Source of the DNA: Marinobacter daepoensis DSM 16072
GTDB lineage: Bacteria > Pseudomonadota > Gammaproteobacteria > Pseudomonadales > Oleiphilaceae
Direction: 5' to 3'
Length of the DNA stretch: 64,000 nucleotides
Assembly: GCF_000421165.1 (NCBI RefSeq)
Contig: NZ_ATWI01000011.1
Coordinates: 310,001-374,000 of the forward strand
The translations under genes and the position numbers were made by a program. The first letter of the stretch is position 1, and each line of letters starts with the position of its first letter. A model generated the notes under the pieces. That model did no database searches, was not told the DNA's origin, and worked only from the letters and a program-made list of their open reading frames with translations. Positions 26,554-35,477 of the stretch are shown piece by piece.

Positions 26554-27786
26554 ATGACGGTATACCGGAAAATTTCCCTGTCGATGCTGGCCGTGTTTGT
26601 GGTGGTTTACCTGCTGGGAGCGCTCCTGTATCTGCAACAGGCAAGACACGACGTTGCACGTGAAATGGCAGGCGTTGCGGGCCTGGCTTCTTCGCTGGGG
26701 GAGCCCTCGACCCTGCTGGCCTCAGTGGTGTCCGGGGTGCGCCATTTAAAACCTGTGGCGGACGGCGTCAATGGCCGGGTGCCAGGCGTTCCCGGCTGGT
26801 TTTCTGCGTTGATGGCCGGGGAGCCGGAGCGTTTTGTGGTGAACGGCTGGCAGGTAGATCCGGCCGATGAAATTGAGGAAATCTGGGAAGGGTTTGTGCT
26901 TGTGTCACTGGCCTACGCGGTTGGTATGACGCTTTGTTTTGTCGCCCTGTATGCGATGGTGCGCAGCGGTCTCCGAACGCTGTCGACAGTGGCTGAGGCC
27001 ATGAAAGATGTCTCTGAGGGGCAATTGACGTCACGTCTCCAGCCCCGGCCAGAGCGCGAGCTTGACGCTCTGGTGTGGCGGTTCAACTCCATGGCGGAGG
27101 CATTGGAGCGCGAGCAGCAAACGGTTGGTCGGCTGCTGAACGAACTTCTGCAGTTACAGGATCGGGAGCGAGAGCAGATTGCCCGGGTTCTGCACGACGA
27201 TCTGGGCCAGTACCTGACCGGAATCCGGGCCCAGTCCCTTAGCCTGCTTTACGATCCGGAGCTGGGAGAGGCGCAGAAAAACCGGGTCCGGGATCTTGCC
27301 GGGCACTGTGAGACGGTTCAGAAACATTTTCGTCACCTGCTGCAGGACCTGCATCCTCTGGTGATGGAGCAGTTAGGGCTTGCCAGTGCGATCCGTCATC
27401 TGGCGGAACAATGGCAGCAACTCAGCGGTCTGGAATGCCACTTGTCGATGGATGAGCAGTTACCGGCGTTCAGCGGGGAGCAGCAAACGCATCTCTACCG
27501 TTTTCTGCAGGAAGCGCTGAACAATGTCTCGCGACATGCTCAGGCGTCGCAGGCGACTCTGTCGGTGGCCAGTGTTGATCAGGCCTTGAGTGTTGAAGTC
27601 CGGGACGATGGGGTGGGCAGTGATAGCCTGCCCGGAAATGCTGGCCTGGGGGTGCGCTCCATGCGTGAGAGGGCTCGCTGCCTGGGCGGAGAGTTTCAGA
27701 TTCTGAGTCGTCTTGGGGAAGGGACACGGGTCAGGCTGGCGGTGCCACTGCCCGGTCTGGCTGTAACCACGGGAGGGGTAATATGA
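26554..27786 (+). CDS. Membrane sensor histidine kinase, PedS2/NarX-like
   Basis: 410 aa class-III (HisKA_3) kinase. TM1 lies at about 7-27, an 85-residue periplasmic loop follows, TM2 at about 113-136, then HAMP (137-190). The dimerisation/phosphoacceptor domain has DREREQIARVLHDDLGQYL with His214, and the HATPase domain shows LYRFLQEALNNVSRHAQ and DDGVGSDSLPGNAGLGVRSMRERA. It overlaps the response regulator by 4 bases. Position between the ped ABC operon and the two dehydrogenases equals PedS2 of P. putida, which senses lanthanides. The start overlaps an AACAAGAA motif and has no clear Shine-Dalgarno. Confidence 0.92.
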   Translation: MTVYRKISLSMLAVFVVVYLLGALLYLQQARHDVAREMAGVAGLASSLGEPSTLLASVVSGVRHLKPVADGVNGRVPGVPGWFSALMAGEPERFVVNGWQVDPADEIEEIWEGFVLVSLAYAVGMTLCFVALYAMVRSGLRTLSTVAEAMKDVSEGQLTSRLQPRPERELDALVWRFNSMAEALEREQQTVGRLLNELLQLQDREREQIARVLHDDLGQYLTGIRAQSLSLLYDPELGEAQKNRVRDLAGHCETVQKHFRHLLQDLHPLVMEQLGLASAIRHLAEQWQQLSGLECHLSMDEQLPAFSGEQQTHLYRFLQEALNNVSRHAQASQATLSVASVDQALSVEVRDDGVGSDSLPGNAGLGVRSMRERARCLGGEFQILSRLGEGTRVRLAVPLPGLAVTTGGVI

Positions 27787-28439
27787 AGTTGATGATTGTG
27801 GATGACCATCAGGTGGTCCGCCAGGGCATTGCCAATCTCCTGCGGTCGTTGCTTCCTGCGGTGGCGATTACCGAGATTGAAAACGGGCAGGAAGCAGTAG
27901 CACGATACGGTGAGCTGCGCCCAGACGTCGTGTTGCTGGATGTTGGCTTGCCGGACATCTCCGGGTTGGAAGTCGGCCGCCGTATTCGCCAGCGTTGGCG
28001 TGGTGCCGCTATTCTGTTTTTCACCATGCACGATGAACTGCCTATGGTGCGCCAGGCTCTGGATGTCGGCGGCCTGGGGTTTGTCTCAAAGAGCTGCGCG
28101 CCGGAGGAGTTGGCGGAAGCGGTGAAGCGGGTCGCTGCCGGGCAGCCCTACATTGAGCACCCGATTGCCACTCGCCTGGCGATGAATCGCGAACGACCGG
28201 TGGATCACCGGCTCAAAGACATGACCCAGCGGGAAATGGAGGTGCTGTTGATGTACGTTCGTGGTGAGAGTGTGACAGGCATTGCCAAGCGCCTGTGCGT
28301 GAGTAACAAAACCGTGTCAAACCATCTGGCAGGGCTCAAAAGTAAGTTGCAGGTGGCTTCTTCCGTTGAACTGATACACCTGGCGGTGGATGCCGGGCTG
28401 ATTCGTTATGGTCAGCTTGAGGAGAGCAGGCGGGTCTGA
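27783..28439 (+). CDS. LuxR/NarL-type response regulator, PedR2-like
   Basis: 218 aa. The receiver domain (1-120) begins MKLMIVDDHQVVRQGIANLL with phospho-acceptor Asp53 in VVLLDVGLPDISGLEVG and GFVSKSCAPEEL. The LuxR HTH (about 150-205) reads MTQREMEVLLMYVRGESVTG and NKTVSNHLAGLKSKLQVAS. It is coupled to the kinase by ATGA overlap. In P. putida the equivalent PedR2 activates the Ca-type and represses the lanthanide-type dehydrogenase. The three GGGAA-N3-TTCCC palindromes are natural candidates for its binding sites (inference). Confidence 0.92.
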   Translation: MKLMIVDDHQVVRQGIANLLRSLLPAVAITEIENGQEAVARYGELRPDVVLLDVGLPDISGLEVGRRIRQRWRGAAILFFTMHDELPMVRQALDVGGLGFVSKSCAPEELAEAVKRVAAGQPYIEHPIATRLAMNRERPVDHRLKDMTQREMEVLLMYVRGESVTGIAKRLCVSNKTVSNHLAGLKSKLQVASSVELIHLAVDAGLIRYGQLEESRRV

Positions 28440-28447
28440 GCCCGCCT
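28428..28447. terminator. Hairpin between convergent genes
   Basis: AGGCGGG TCTGAG CCCGCCT, a perfect 7-bp stem across the response-regulator stop. It can act in both directions and serves the convergent pentapeptide gene too. No strong U-run. Confidence 0.5.
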
Positions 28448-28452
28448 CTGAT

Positions 28453-29106
28453 TCACCAGTCGAACGGGCAGGCCGTGCACCCTTCCATGTGGGTGCCCTC
28501 AAATGTGGCGTAGTGAATGCGGGTTCCGGAAAGGTCCGCGTTTGCCAGGTTTGCCAGCCCCATTTTGGCCTCCTGCAGATTGGCGCCGGTCAGGTTGGCT
28601 CCCTCAAGATTGGCTTTGGGGAGCCAGGCAATCTCGAAACTGCTGTAGGACAGATTGGTGTTCCGGAGGGTGGTGCCGGAAAACCGTGAAAAATCGAAAT
28701 TGGCGCCGGTCAGATCGCTGCCAGTGAAGTCAGCGCCTTGGGCGAACAGATATTCTGCCTGCATTCCCTGCAAGCGGGCATTCCGAACGGAGGCGCCCCG
28801 CAGGCTCGCCCGGTAGAGCTGTGCCCGAAATCCGGTGACGTTGTCGAGGTTAGCGCCATCAAGGTTGGCGCCCCGGAGGCTGGTGTGGCTCAGATTGGCT
28901 CCGGACAGATTAGCCCCCTGGAAATTGGCGGATCGCAGGTCCAGGTTGGACAGGTTGGCGCCTCTGAGGTCGGCACCGGCACAGTCGGCTTCCCGCTCCA
29001 GTGTGCAGCCATTGATTACCGGTGTCTGGTCCTCGCCGGCCATGTAGTCCGCGGCCAGGGCCGGGTTCAGGAACATCAGCATTGATGCAGTAACGACAGG
29101 TTTCAT
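28453..29106 (-). CDS. Secreted pentapeptide-repeat protein of the PQQ locus (PedD-like)
   Basis: 217 aa exported protein. Signal MKPVVTASMLMFLNPALA, then from about residue 40 more than twenty A(D/N)LXX repeats: CAGADLRGANLSNLDLRSAN, GANLSGANLSHTSLRGANLD, GADFTGSDLTGANFDF. A short Cys pair (GCTLEREADCAGAD) and a C-terminal GCTACPFDW could form disulfides. It would fold as a right-handed beta-helix. P. putida has the same gene (PP_2673) next to pedE. Function unknown; it may act as a periplasmic scaffold. The gene lies downstream of exaA and a terminator, with its own possible ribosome-binding site GGAGTCCCC. Confidence 0.88.
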   Translation of the reverse strand: MKPVVTASMLMFLNPALAADYMAGEDQTPVINGCTLEREADCAGADLRGANLSNLDLRSANFQGANLSGANLSHTSLRGANLDGANLDNVTGFRAQLYRASLRGASVRNARLQGMQAEYLFAQGADFTGSDLTGANFDFSRFSGTTLRNTNLSYSSFEIAWLPKANLEGANLTGANLQEAKMGLANLANADLSGTRIHYATFEGTHMEGCTACPFDW

Positions 29107-29131
29107 AGGGGACTCCGGAAGTAGGGGTGGT

Positions 29132-29160
29132 AAAAAGGGGCCCGGCGATGCGCCAGGCCC
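29132..29160 (-). terminator. Rho-independent terminator of the Ca-type dehydrogenase gene
   Basis: On the minus strand GGGCCTGGC CATC-loop GCCGGGCCC (9 bp, one G-U) is followed by CTTTTTA. It lies 15 bases past the stop codon. Confidence 0.85.
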
Positions 29161-29174
29161 AGTCCGGCGGAAAC

Positions 29175-31028
29175 TCAGCGCGAAGCTTGTGCCCAGGAAG
29201 GCATCTTGAAGACCCAGAATGACCCACCCTGAGAAATCGGTTTGGTCAGCTCTGCCATGTCGCCTCCCCAGAGTGGAACCGCACCGCCATAGCCGGAGGC
29301 CACGCCAATGTACTGTTCACCGTCCATCTCCCAGGTAATCGGGGAGGAGATGATTCCGGAGCCGGTCTGGAACTTCCAGAGCTCCTCGCCGGTCTCGGCA
29401 TCAAAGGCTTTGAGGTACCCGTTGCCGGTACCGGTAAACACCAGGCCACCTTTGGTTGCAAGCACGCCCGCCCAGAGTGGCATTTTCTCTTTGTGTTCCC
29501 ACTCGATGTCGCCGGTGATGGGGTTCATGGCGCGCAGGATGCCGACGTGATCGTCGTACATGCGTTTGATCCGGAAGCCCTGGCCCAGATAAGCCGCCCC
29601 TTTCTTGTAGGTGACTTCTTCTGTCCAGTAGTCTTCTTTCCAGTGGTTGGCCGGTACATAGAACAGGCCGGTATCCTGGCTGTAGGCCATCGGGTTCCAG
29701 TTCTTACCGCCCAGGAACGGTGGTGAAACCTCAACGGACTCGCCGCGGGTTTCGCCCTCAGGAACGGGTGGTGGACGCTGCCCTTCCACTTCCATTGGGC
29801 GGCCATCTTCACCGATGCCTGTGGCCCAGGTGATGTTGTCTACGAACGGAAAGCCTTTCTTGAACTTGCCGTTTTCCCGGTCCACCACGTAGAAGAACCC
29901 GTTTCGGTCTGCGTGGGCGGTGGCCTTCACGGTTTTTCCATTTTCATCGTATTCGAACAGCACCAGTTCGTTATTGCCGGAGAAGTCCCAGGCATCGTTC
30001 GGTGTGTGCTGATAGAACCACTTCACTTCGCCGGTTGTCGGGTCAACACCAACCTGGCCAGAGGTATAGAGGTTGTCGTAGTCCGCGGGATCACCGCCAG
30101 GGGATGTGCGTTTCCAGGTGTTCCAGGGCGCCGGGTTGCCAGCGCCGATGATGATGGTGTTGGTCTCGGCATCAAAGCTGGCGCTCTGCCAGGGGGCGCC
30201 ACCGCCGTGGCTCCAGGCCTCGACCTTGCCGGTTTCGGTGTTCGGATCGTCTGGCCAGCTGGGTGCCCGGGGGTCGCCAGTGGGTGTGCTCTTCTCACCG
30301 TTGAGGCGGCCGTAGTGGCCTTCGACAAATGGCCGCATCCAGACTTCCTTGCCAGTATCCGGGTCGCGGGCGAACAACTTGCCGACCACCCCGAACTCAT
30401 CGCCAGAGGAACCGTGAATCAGCAGAACCTTACCGGTTTTCTGGTCTTTCACCAGAGTTGGGGCGCCGGTCATTGTGTAGCCCGCTTCGTGGTCGCCAAA
30501 CTTCTCACGCCACGCAATCTTCCCGGTATCCTTGTTGAGGGCAACGATGCCCGCATCCAGAGTGCCAAAGAATACCTTGTCACCAAAGATGGCTGCCCCG
30601 CGGTTGACCACGTCGCAGCAAGGGCGGATACCTTCCGGCAGGCGATGGTTGTATTCCCAGAGAAGTTCCCCGCTTTTCGCATCCAGAGCAAACAGACGGG
30701 AGTAAGAACCGGTCACGTAGATGACACCGTCATGAACCAGCGCCTGGGACTCCTGCCCCCGCTGTTTTTCATCGCCAAAGGAGAAAGACCAGGCCGGTAC
30801 CAGGCGCTCCACGTTATCCCGGTTGATGGTGGTCATCGGGCTGTAACGCTGGGCCTTGGGGCCAATGCCATAGCCGAGCACGTTTTCAGGTGTTTGGGCG
30901 TCATTGGCGATGTCTTCCCAGGTGACGTCTTTGGCGTGGGCCAGGCTGACCATTCCGGCCGTAGACCCCAGCGCCAGGGCCAGACCTATGCCCCGCAGCA
31001 GCGGGTGTTTGCGAGTTCTGATGTTCAT
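29175..31028 (-). CDS. exaA: PQQ-dependent ethanol/alcohol dehydrogenase, Ca2+-type (ExaA/PedE)
   Basis: 617 aa periplasmic quinoprotein, type I alcohol dehydrogenase. Signal peptide [20 protein letters not shown], cut after AHA. Propeller W-motifs occur throughout; the adjacent Cys137-Cys138 (PCCDVVN) form the disulfide under PQQ; catalytic Asp348 is in [10 protein letters not shown], followed at +2 by Ser350, the pattern of calcium-dependent enzymes. It corresponds to PedE or ExaA and passes electrons to cytochrome c550, transcribed divergently. ATG 31028 is chosen over 31070 because AAGGGGA lies 7 bases upstream and the signal peptide starts there. A GGGAA-N3-TTCCC palindrome is 132 bases upstream. 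Confidence 0.95.
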   Translation of the reverse strand: MNIRTRKHPLLRGIGLALALGSTAGMVSLAHAKDVTWEDIANDAQTPENVLGYGIGPKAQRYSPMTTINRDNVERLVPAWSFSFGDEKQRGQESQALVHDGVIYVTGSYSRLFALDAKSGELLWEYNHRLPEGIRPCCDVVNRGAAIFGDKVFFGTLDAGIVALNKDTGKIAWREKFGDHEAGYTMTGAPTLVKDQKTGKVLLIHGSSGDEFGVVGKLFARDPDTGKEVWMRPFVEGHYGRLNGEKSTPTGDPRAPSWPDDPNTETGKVEAWSHGGGAPWQSASFDAETNTIIIGAGNPAPWNTWKRTSPGGDPADYDNLYTSGQVGVDPTTGEVKWFYQHTPNDAWDFSGNNELVLFEYDENGKTVKATAHADRNGFFYVVDRENGKFKKGFPFVDNITWATGIGEDGRPMEVEGQRPPPVPEGETRGESVEVSPPFLGGKNWNPMAYSQDTGLFYVPANHWKEDYWTEEVTYKKGAAYLGQGFRIKRMYDDHVGILRAMNPITGDIEWEHKEKMPLWAGVLATKGGLVFTGTGNGYLKAFDAETGEELWKFQTGSGIISSPITWEMDGEQYIGVASGYGGAVPLWGGDMAELTKPISQGGSFWVFKMPSWAQASR

Positions 31029-31157
31029 AGTTTTCCCCTTGGTTTTTGTTGTAACCATCGTCTTGCTCATGGCATCGACGCCCCCGAGTATTGGCCCGGG
31101 TAAGGAGAAGTAGCGACGGAAAAAGTCGCGCGGAGATCGGGAAAAAGTCTCGAAAAA

Positions 31158-31174
31158 CCGGGAAAACTTCCCGG
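31158..31174. promoter_or_regulatory. Palindrome CCGGGAA-AAC-TTCCCGG upstream of exaA
   Basis: Perfect 7-bp arms with a 3-base centre; the core GGGAA-N3-TTCCC is at 31160-31172. It is the longest of the three copies and shares the CGGGAAAA(C/G)TTCCCGGTT context with the copy before the second dehydrogenase. Confidence 0.7.
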
Positions 31175-31255
31175 TTGGTTGCTTTCTTTATGATAACCGG
31201 CGCGTTTTGGGTGGGCGAGCCTGTGTCTCATGCTTTGGCCTTCGCTCTCAGCGTC

Positions 31256-31296
31256 TACTACCAAGGAACTAAGCCAAAACCCCCAAAGTGGCATTC
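31256..31296. promoter_or_regulatory. Composite TACTACCAAGG / CCCCC / CATTC element, exaB promoter
   Basis: Aligns without gaps over 41 bases to 40102-40142 upstream of exaC, with identity in TACTACCAAGG (positions 1-11), ACCCCCA (24-30) and CATTC (37-41). The last 14 bases are CCAAAGTGGCATTC. It ends 99 bases before exaB. Confidence 0.6.
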
Positions 31297-31394
31297 GGTC
31301 TGGCAGTGGGGGTTTTTAGACTGGAAGGCAGAACGTTGGCAACCGATAAATCCAATAGCCAACCAAGGGGAATTCAATAACAGAGGTAACAACA

Positions 31395-31823
31395 ATGGCG
31401 ATGTCCTTTTCACTCAAAGCACTGGTGACTGCGTCCATGCTTGGCCTGGCCGGGCTGGTGTTTGCGCACGGGAACGTTACACCACAGGAAGTGGATACGG
31501 GCAACCTGCCGACGCTCGGAGATGAGGTGCGGATGGAGAATCCGTTCCGGGAAGGCAATGAGTTTGGCGAGATGAATAGCCAGGCCGTTGAGATCGGCGA
31601 AAGCGCCTACGCCGGTAACTGTGCCGGTTGTCACGGAATTCGTGCCATGTCTGGCGGGCTGACACCCGACTTGCGGGAACTCACTGAGTGGGACGATGAG
31701 TACTTCATCAACCGCGTTCGCAATGGGACGGATCGCGGCATGCCTTCCTGGAAAAACACGCTGGACCAGAATGCCATGTGGGCGATCCGGAGCTATGTGG
31801 AATCACTGCCCAAGCCGGAGTGA
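31395..31823 (+). CDS. exaB: Cytochrome c550, electron acceptor of alcohol dehydrogenase (ExaB/PedF)
   Basis: 142 aa periplasmic monohaem cytochrome c. Signal LVTASMLGLAGLVFA, haem motif CAGCH at 76-80, and likely axial Met in GTDRGMPSWKNTL. It takes electrons from the PQQ alcohol dehydrogenases, as ExaB does in P. aeruginosa. GAGG lies about 9 bases before the start, and an AACAACAA motif overlaps the start codon. The binding-protein gene follows 75 bases later on the same strand. Confidence 0.93.
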   Translation: MAMSFSLKALVTASMLGLAGLVFAHGNVTPQEVDTGNLPTLGDEVRMENPFREGNEFGEMNSQAVEIGESAYAGNCAGCHGIRAMSGGLTPDLRELTEWDDEYFINRVRNGTDRGMPSWKNTLDQNAMWAIRSYVESLPKPE

Positions 31824-31898
31824 TGACTCACCTATCGTGTTGAGAATGAATGATTTGGGCTGGCCTTGTGCCGGCCCGTCGTCGTTGGGAGAAAAACA

Positions 31899-32855
31899 AT
31901 GAGAAGACTCGCGCGCGTTCTTGCACTGCTGTTGTTTACCCAGATCGTTATCGCCCAGGAGGTGGACGACGGAGATCGTCTGCTAAACCGGCCAGCGGAC
32001 CGGACCTACGACATTATTCTGGAATCCGGTTACCTGAAGGTCGGGATGTATCAGGATTTCCCCCCCTATTCCTACGAGGTGGATGGCGAGCCGATGGGGG
32101 TTGATGTGGCGCTTGGCCGGAGAATCGCCCAGGAGATGGGGGTTGAGTTCAAGGTTCACTGGATTGTGCCGGATGAGAATCTTGGGGATGACCTGAGGAA
32201 CAACGTCTGGAAAGGCCATTATCTGGCCAAGCGACGGCTCGCGGATGTGATGTTGCGGGTACCTTACGATAAAACTTATGCCTATATGCAGGACTCAACC
32301 GGCGAGTACATCAACGAACAGGTGGTGTTGTTTGGGCCTTACCAGCAGGAAACCTGGCAGATCGCCTTCGATCCGGCCCGGCTGGATTCGGTCGAGACCG
32401 TGGCTGTTTTTCAATACAACCGGATTGGTGTAGAGATCGATACCCTTCCGGATTTTTATCTGACGTCGGCACTGGCTGGGCGAATGCGCGAGCAGGTGCG
32501 TCATTTTAAAAGCGTTGAGGATGCGTTTCGGGCGATGAGAAGCGGCGAGGTCAGTGCGGTGATGGGCATGCGGTCGGAAATTGACCATGAACTGGCGAAA
32601 GCGGAGAACTCGAAGTTCCGGGCCGCGAGTAATGGTTTTCCGGGTATTGGCAAACAGGTGTGGGATGTGGGACTGGCCATTAAACACACGCACCGCCAGT
32701 TGGGGTATGCCCTGGAAGCCATTGTCGACAAGCTGGTTAAAAGTGGTGAAATGAACGAACTCATGGCCGGCCTGAATCTTCGTTACAGTGTGCCGGGGTA
32801 CTATCGGAACTTTCTGGATGAGGAGGCTATTGCCCGGGCAGAGGGCAGCCGGTAG
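31899..32855 (+). CDS. Quinoprotein-dehydrogenase-associated periplasmic binding protein (PedG-like)
   Basis: 318 aa SBP_bac_3-type protein. Signal RRLARVLALLLFTQIVIAQ, then the mature fold with LESGYLKVGMYQDFPPYSYE, GVDVALGRRIAQEMGVEF and LGYALEAIVDKLVKSGEMNE. This family occurs beside PQQ dehydrogenases and methanol dehydrogenases (MoxJ/XoxJ relatives). In methylotrophs XoxJ is thought to activate the dehydrogenase rather than transport a solute, so a chaperone role is possible. GGGAG lies 7 bases upstream of ATG 31899, and AAAAACAA overlaps the start. A strong terminator follows. Confidence 0.88.
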   Translation: MRRLARVLALLLFTQIVIAQEVDDGDRLLNRPADRTYDIILESGYLKVGMYQDFPPYSYEVDGEPMGVDVALGRRIAQEMGVEFKVHWIVPDENLGDDLRNNVWKGHYLAKRRLADVMLRVPYDKTYAYMQDSTGEYINEQVVLFGPYQQETWQIAFDPARLDSVETVAVFQYNRIGVEIDTLPDFYLTSALAGRMREQVRHFKSVEDAFRAMRSGEVSAVMGMRSEIDHELAKAENSKFRAASNGFPGIGKQVWDVGLAIKHTHRQLGYALEAIVDKLVKSGEMNELMAGLNLRYSVPGYYRNFLDEEAIARAEGSR

Positions 32856-32860
32856 CAGGA

Positions 32861-32885
32861 AAGCCCGCCAATGGCGGGCTTTTTT
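32861..32885 (+). terminator. Rho-independent terminator after exaB-pedG
   Basis: AAGCCCGCC AAT GGCGGGCTT followed by TTTT, 6 bases past the stop codon. Confidence 0.92.
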
Positions 32886-32892
32886 CGGGTAG

Positions 32893-32909
32893 TAATACCA
32901 AGTGATGAG
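32893..32909. promoter_or_regulatory. TAATACCAAGTGATGAG element upstream of the Ln-type dehydrogenase
   Basis: Matches 15 of 17 bases of TACTACCAAGGGATGAG at 40102 upstream of exaC. The downstream CCCCC/CATTC half is missing here. Confidence 0.45.
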
Positions 32910-32970
32910 AAAACCTGTGCTGCGGGGCAATTGTTGCTTTTCGTCTCAGGGCAAAGAATCTCTCCAGAGG

Positions 32971-32985
32971 CGGGAAAAGTTCCCG
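32971..32985. promoter_or_regulatory. Palindrome CGGGAA-AAG-TTCCCG upstream of the Ln-type dehydrogenase
   Basis: Core GGGAA-N3-TTCCC at 32972-32984, 45 bases before the start codon of the second dehydrogenase. That spacing is close to the 41-46 bases seen at the ped ABC operon, so a repressor or activator could act at the promoter itself. Confidence 0.65.
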
Positions 32986-33028
32986 GTTCGCCGAGAAACC
33001 GAAAACAAGAGACTTGGAGAGCGCAACC

Positions 33029-34804
33029 ATGAGAACTAACAAGTTCGGTATTCGCATCGCAGCCAGTGCCCTGGCGATGGCCGTATCCTACGGGGCCTAT
33101 GCGGTAACCGACGAAGACATCATCAACGACCACAAAACGCCGGAAGATATCGTCAGTTACGGCATGGGAACCCAGGGCCAGCGCTACAGTACGCTGGAAG
33201 ATCTGAACACCCGCAACGTGCGCTACCTGCAGCCGGCCTGGGCTTTCTCATTTGGCAGTGAAAAAATGCGTGGCCAGGAGTCTCAGCCGCTGGTCAAGGA
33301 TGGGGTCATGTACGTGACAGCATCCTACTCCCGTATCTATGCCGTAGACGCCCGGACAGGCGAGGAAATCTGGCAGTACGATGCCCGTTTGCCAGATGGC
33401 ATCATGCCTTGCTGCGACGTGGTCAACCGGGGTGCAGCCATCTACGGTGACAAGGTGATCTTCGGGACTCTGGACGCCAAGCTGGTTGCCCTGAACAAAG
33501 ACACTGGCAAGCCGGTATGGATCAAGAAAGTCGCCGATTACCAGGCGGGTTATGCCATCACGGCGGCGCCGATCATCGTCAGGGGTAAAGTAATTACCGG
33601 CGTTTCCGGGGGTGAATTCGGGATTGTCGGTAAGGTGGAAGCCTACGATGCGAACACCGGTGACCTGGTCTGGACCCGTCCGACGGTGGAAGGCCACATG
33701 GGCTACGTGTACAAAGACGGCAAAAAAATTGAGAACGGCATTTCCGGAGGTAAGGCCGGAGTAACCTGGCCCGGTGAAATGTGGAAAAACGGTGGTGCTG
33801 CCACATGGCTTGGCGGAACCTACGACGCGGATACCGATTCGCTGTTCTTCGGCACTGGTAACCCGGCACCCTGGAACTCGCATTTGCGCCCGGGTGACAA
33901 CCTGTTCTCGTCATCCCGGCTGGCGATTGATCCGGATGATGGCAGCATCAAATGGCACTTCCAGACCACCCCGAACGACGGCTGGGATTATGATGGTGTT
34001 AACGAGCTGATCTCCTTCGATTACAAAGAAAAGGGTAAAACCGTTAAGGCGGCGGCGACGGCAGATCGTAACGGCTTCTTTTACGTTCTGAACCGTGAAA
34101 ACGGTGATTTCATTCGCGGTTTCCCGTTCGTCGACAAGATCACCTGGGCCAAGGGGCTGGACCCTGAAACCGGCCGGCCAATATACGCCGACGGTGGGCG
34201 CCCGGGTAATCCTGCAGATATGGATGGCAAAAAAGGCGAGACGGTGGTTGCACAGCCCGCGTTCCTGGGCGGCAAGAACTGGATGCCTATGGCCTATAGC
34301 CAGCAGACAGGCCTGTTCTACGTGCCTTCGAATGAGTGGTCCATGGATATCTGGAACGAACCGGTCTCTTACAAGAAGGGCGCGGCGTTCCTTGGTGCTG
34401 GTTTTACCATCAAGCCGGCCAATGAGGATTACATCGGTGTGCTTCGGGCTATGGACCCGAAAACCGGTAAGGAAGTCTGGCGTTATGAGAACACCGCGCC
34501 ATTGTGGGGTGGTGTGATGGCCACGGCGGGTGGGCTGGTCTTTACCGGTACCCCTGAAGGCCACCTGAAAGCATTTGATGCGAAAACCGGTGAAGAACTC
34601 TACCGCTTCAATACCGGCTCCGGTGTTGTGGGCACTCCGGTAACCTGGACCATGGATGGCGAGCAGTACGTTTCCGTGGCTTCCGGCTGGGGCGGCGCGG
34701 TGCCACTCTGGGGTGGCGAAGTTGCCAAGGTGGTCAAGGACTTCAACCAGGGCGGTATGGTCTGGACGTTCAAGTTGCCCAAAGACCGGTTGGCTAGTAA
34801 CTGA
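33029..34804 (+). CDS. pedH: PQQ-dependent alcohol dehydrogenase, lanthanide-type (PedH/ExaA2)
   Basis: 591 aa periplasmic quinoprotein. Signal [20 protein letters not shown], mature from about AVTDED. Disulfide Cys128-Cys129 (PCCDVVN); catalytic Asp320 in [10 protein letters not shown] is followed at +2 by Asp322. That extra Asp is the known hallmark of lanthanide-binding enzymes (XoxF, PedH), whereas the other copy has Ser. ATG 33029 has TTGGAGAGC upstream. Overall sequence resembles PedH of P. putida. A strong terminator follows. Lanthanide dependence is inferred from one residue and must be tested. Confidence 0.93.
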   Translation: MRTNKFGIRIAASALAMAVSYGAYAVTDEDIINDHKTPEDIVSYGMGTQGQRYSTLEDLNTRNVRYLQPAWAFSFGSEKMRGQESQPLVKDGVMYVTASYSRIYAVDARTGEEIWQYDARLPDGIMPCCDVVNRGAAIYGDKVIFGTLDAKLVALNKDTGKPVWIKKVADYQAGYAITAAPIIVRGKVITGVSGGEFGIVGKVEAYDANTGDLVWTRPTVEGHMGYVYKDGKKIENGISGGKAGVTWPGEMWKNGGAATWLGGTYDADTDSLFFGTGNPAPWNSHLRPGDNLFSSSRLAIDPDDGSIKWHFQTTPNDGWDYDGVNELISFDYKEKGKTVKAAATADRNGFFYVLNRENGDFIRGFPFVDKITWAKGLDPETGRPIYADGGRPGNPADMDGKKGETVVAQPAFLGGKNWMPMAYSQQTGLFYVPSNEWSMDIWNEPVSYKKGAAFLGAGFTIKPANEDYIGVLRAMDPKTGKEVWRYENTAPLWGGVMATAGGLVFTGTPEGHLKAFDAKTGEELYRFNTGSGVVGTPVTWTMDGEQYVSVASGWGGAVPLWGGEVAKVVKDFNQGGMVWTFKLPKDRLASN

Positions 34805-34817
34805 TCTGCACTGCGTG

Positions 34818-34849
34818 AAAAAAGGTCGCCCCCGGGCGACCTTTTTTTT
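34818..34849. terminator. Strong bidirectional terminator
   Basis: AAAAAAGGTCGCCC then GGGCGACC and eight T; the A-run before the stem makes it work on both strands, for the dehydrogenase gene and the convergent HD gene (ending at 34867). Confidence 0.93.
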
Positions 34850-34866
34850 GCCTGCCGGGCCTGAGG

Positions 34867-35463
34867 TTACTCCATGGCTGACTCGGCATCTTTATAGAGC
34901 GACCGGACCGGCTTGGCAAACACCTTCCGGACCATGGGCTCAAAGTAATCCAGAGGCAGCGTCTCTGCATCCGGATCGAACGCTGGCGAGTCGTACTTGC
35001 TGACGAACTCGACGGTACGTTTGAAATGGGGATGATCCCGGTAGTGATTGCGCTTATCGCGGTCCATACCGAGGTAGTGAAAAAAGTAATAGCCCTGGAA
35101 AATCGCATGGTGCTTGATCATCCAGTGATTGGCTTCGCTGACAAACGGCTCCAGCAAAACCGCGGCCACATCGGCGTGATTGTAGCTGCCGAGCGTGTCC
35201 CCGATGTCGTGGAGCAGGGCGCAGACCACATACTCGTCGTCTTTGCCATCCCGGTGCGCCAGTGTGGCGGTTTGCAGGCAATGGGTCAGTCTGTCAACGG
35301 GAAAACCGCCGAAGTCACCGTCCAGAAGGCGCAGGTGATCCAGAATGCGGTCTGGCAGTTCCCGGGCAAACTCACCGAACTGTTTGGCGATGAGGTGCCA
35401 GTCCTCGGCGGTGCCGTCTTTCATGTGATGAAACTGTGCTTTGGGCATGGTGCTCTGGTTCAT
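34867..35463 (-). CDS. HD-domain protein (PhnZ/MIOX-like fold)
   Basis: 198 aa soluble protein with an HD motif at His85-Asp86 (VVCALLHDIGDTL). Further possible metal ligands are in SYNHADVAAVLL and HWMIKHHAIFQGYYFFHYLG, and aromatic/charged blocks RDKRNHYRDHPHF follow. The pattern LLHDIGD with a later KHH is closer to HD oxygenases such as PhnZ than to classic phosphohydrolases, but I cannot decide. It is in an operon with the class II aldolase just upstream (14-base gap). AGGAG lies 7 bases before ATG. Confidence 0.78.
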   Translation of the reverse strand: MNQSTMPKAQFHHMKDGTAEDWHLIAKQFGEFARELPDRILDHLRLLDGDFGGFPVDRLTHCLQTATLAHRDGKDDEYVVCALLHDIGDTLGSYNHADVAAVLLEPFVSEANHWMIKHHAIFQGYYFFHYLGMDRDKRNHYRDHPHFKRTVEFVSKYDSPAFDPDAETLPLDYFEPMVRKVFAKPVRSLYKDAESAME

Positions 35464-35477
35464 GATTGTTCTCCTGA

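Larger units (their letters stand above)
31029..31394. other. 366-bp divergent promoter region between exaA and exaB
   Basis: No open gene is supported here. It holds the palindrome CCGGGAA-AAC-TTCCCGG (31158-31174) with a half-site CGGGAAAAAG beside it (31138), and the composite TACTACCAAGG...CCCCC...CATTC element (31256-31296). AACAAAAA (complement of 31043-31050) and AACAACAA (31388-31395) lie at the two translation starts. Confidence 0.7.

Noticed and set aside
29913..31103. 396-codon plus-strand frame inside exaA
   Set aside because: Shadow frame of the dehydrogenase on the opposite strand; composition without real protein motifs.
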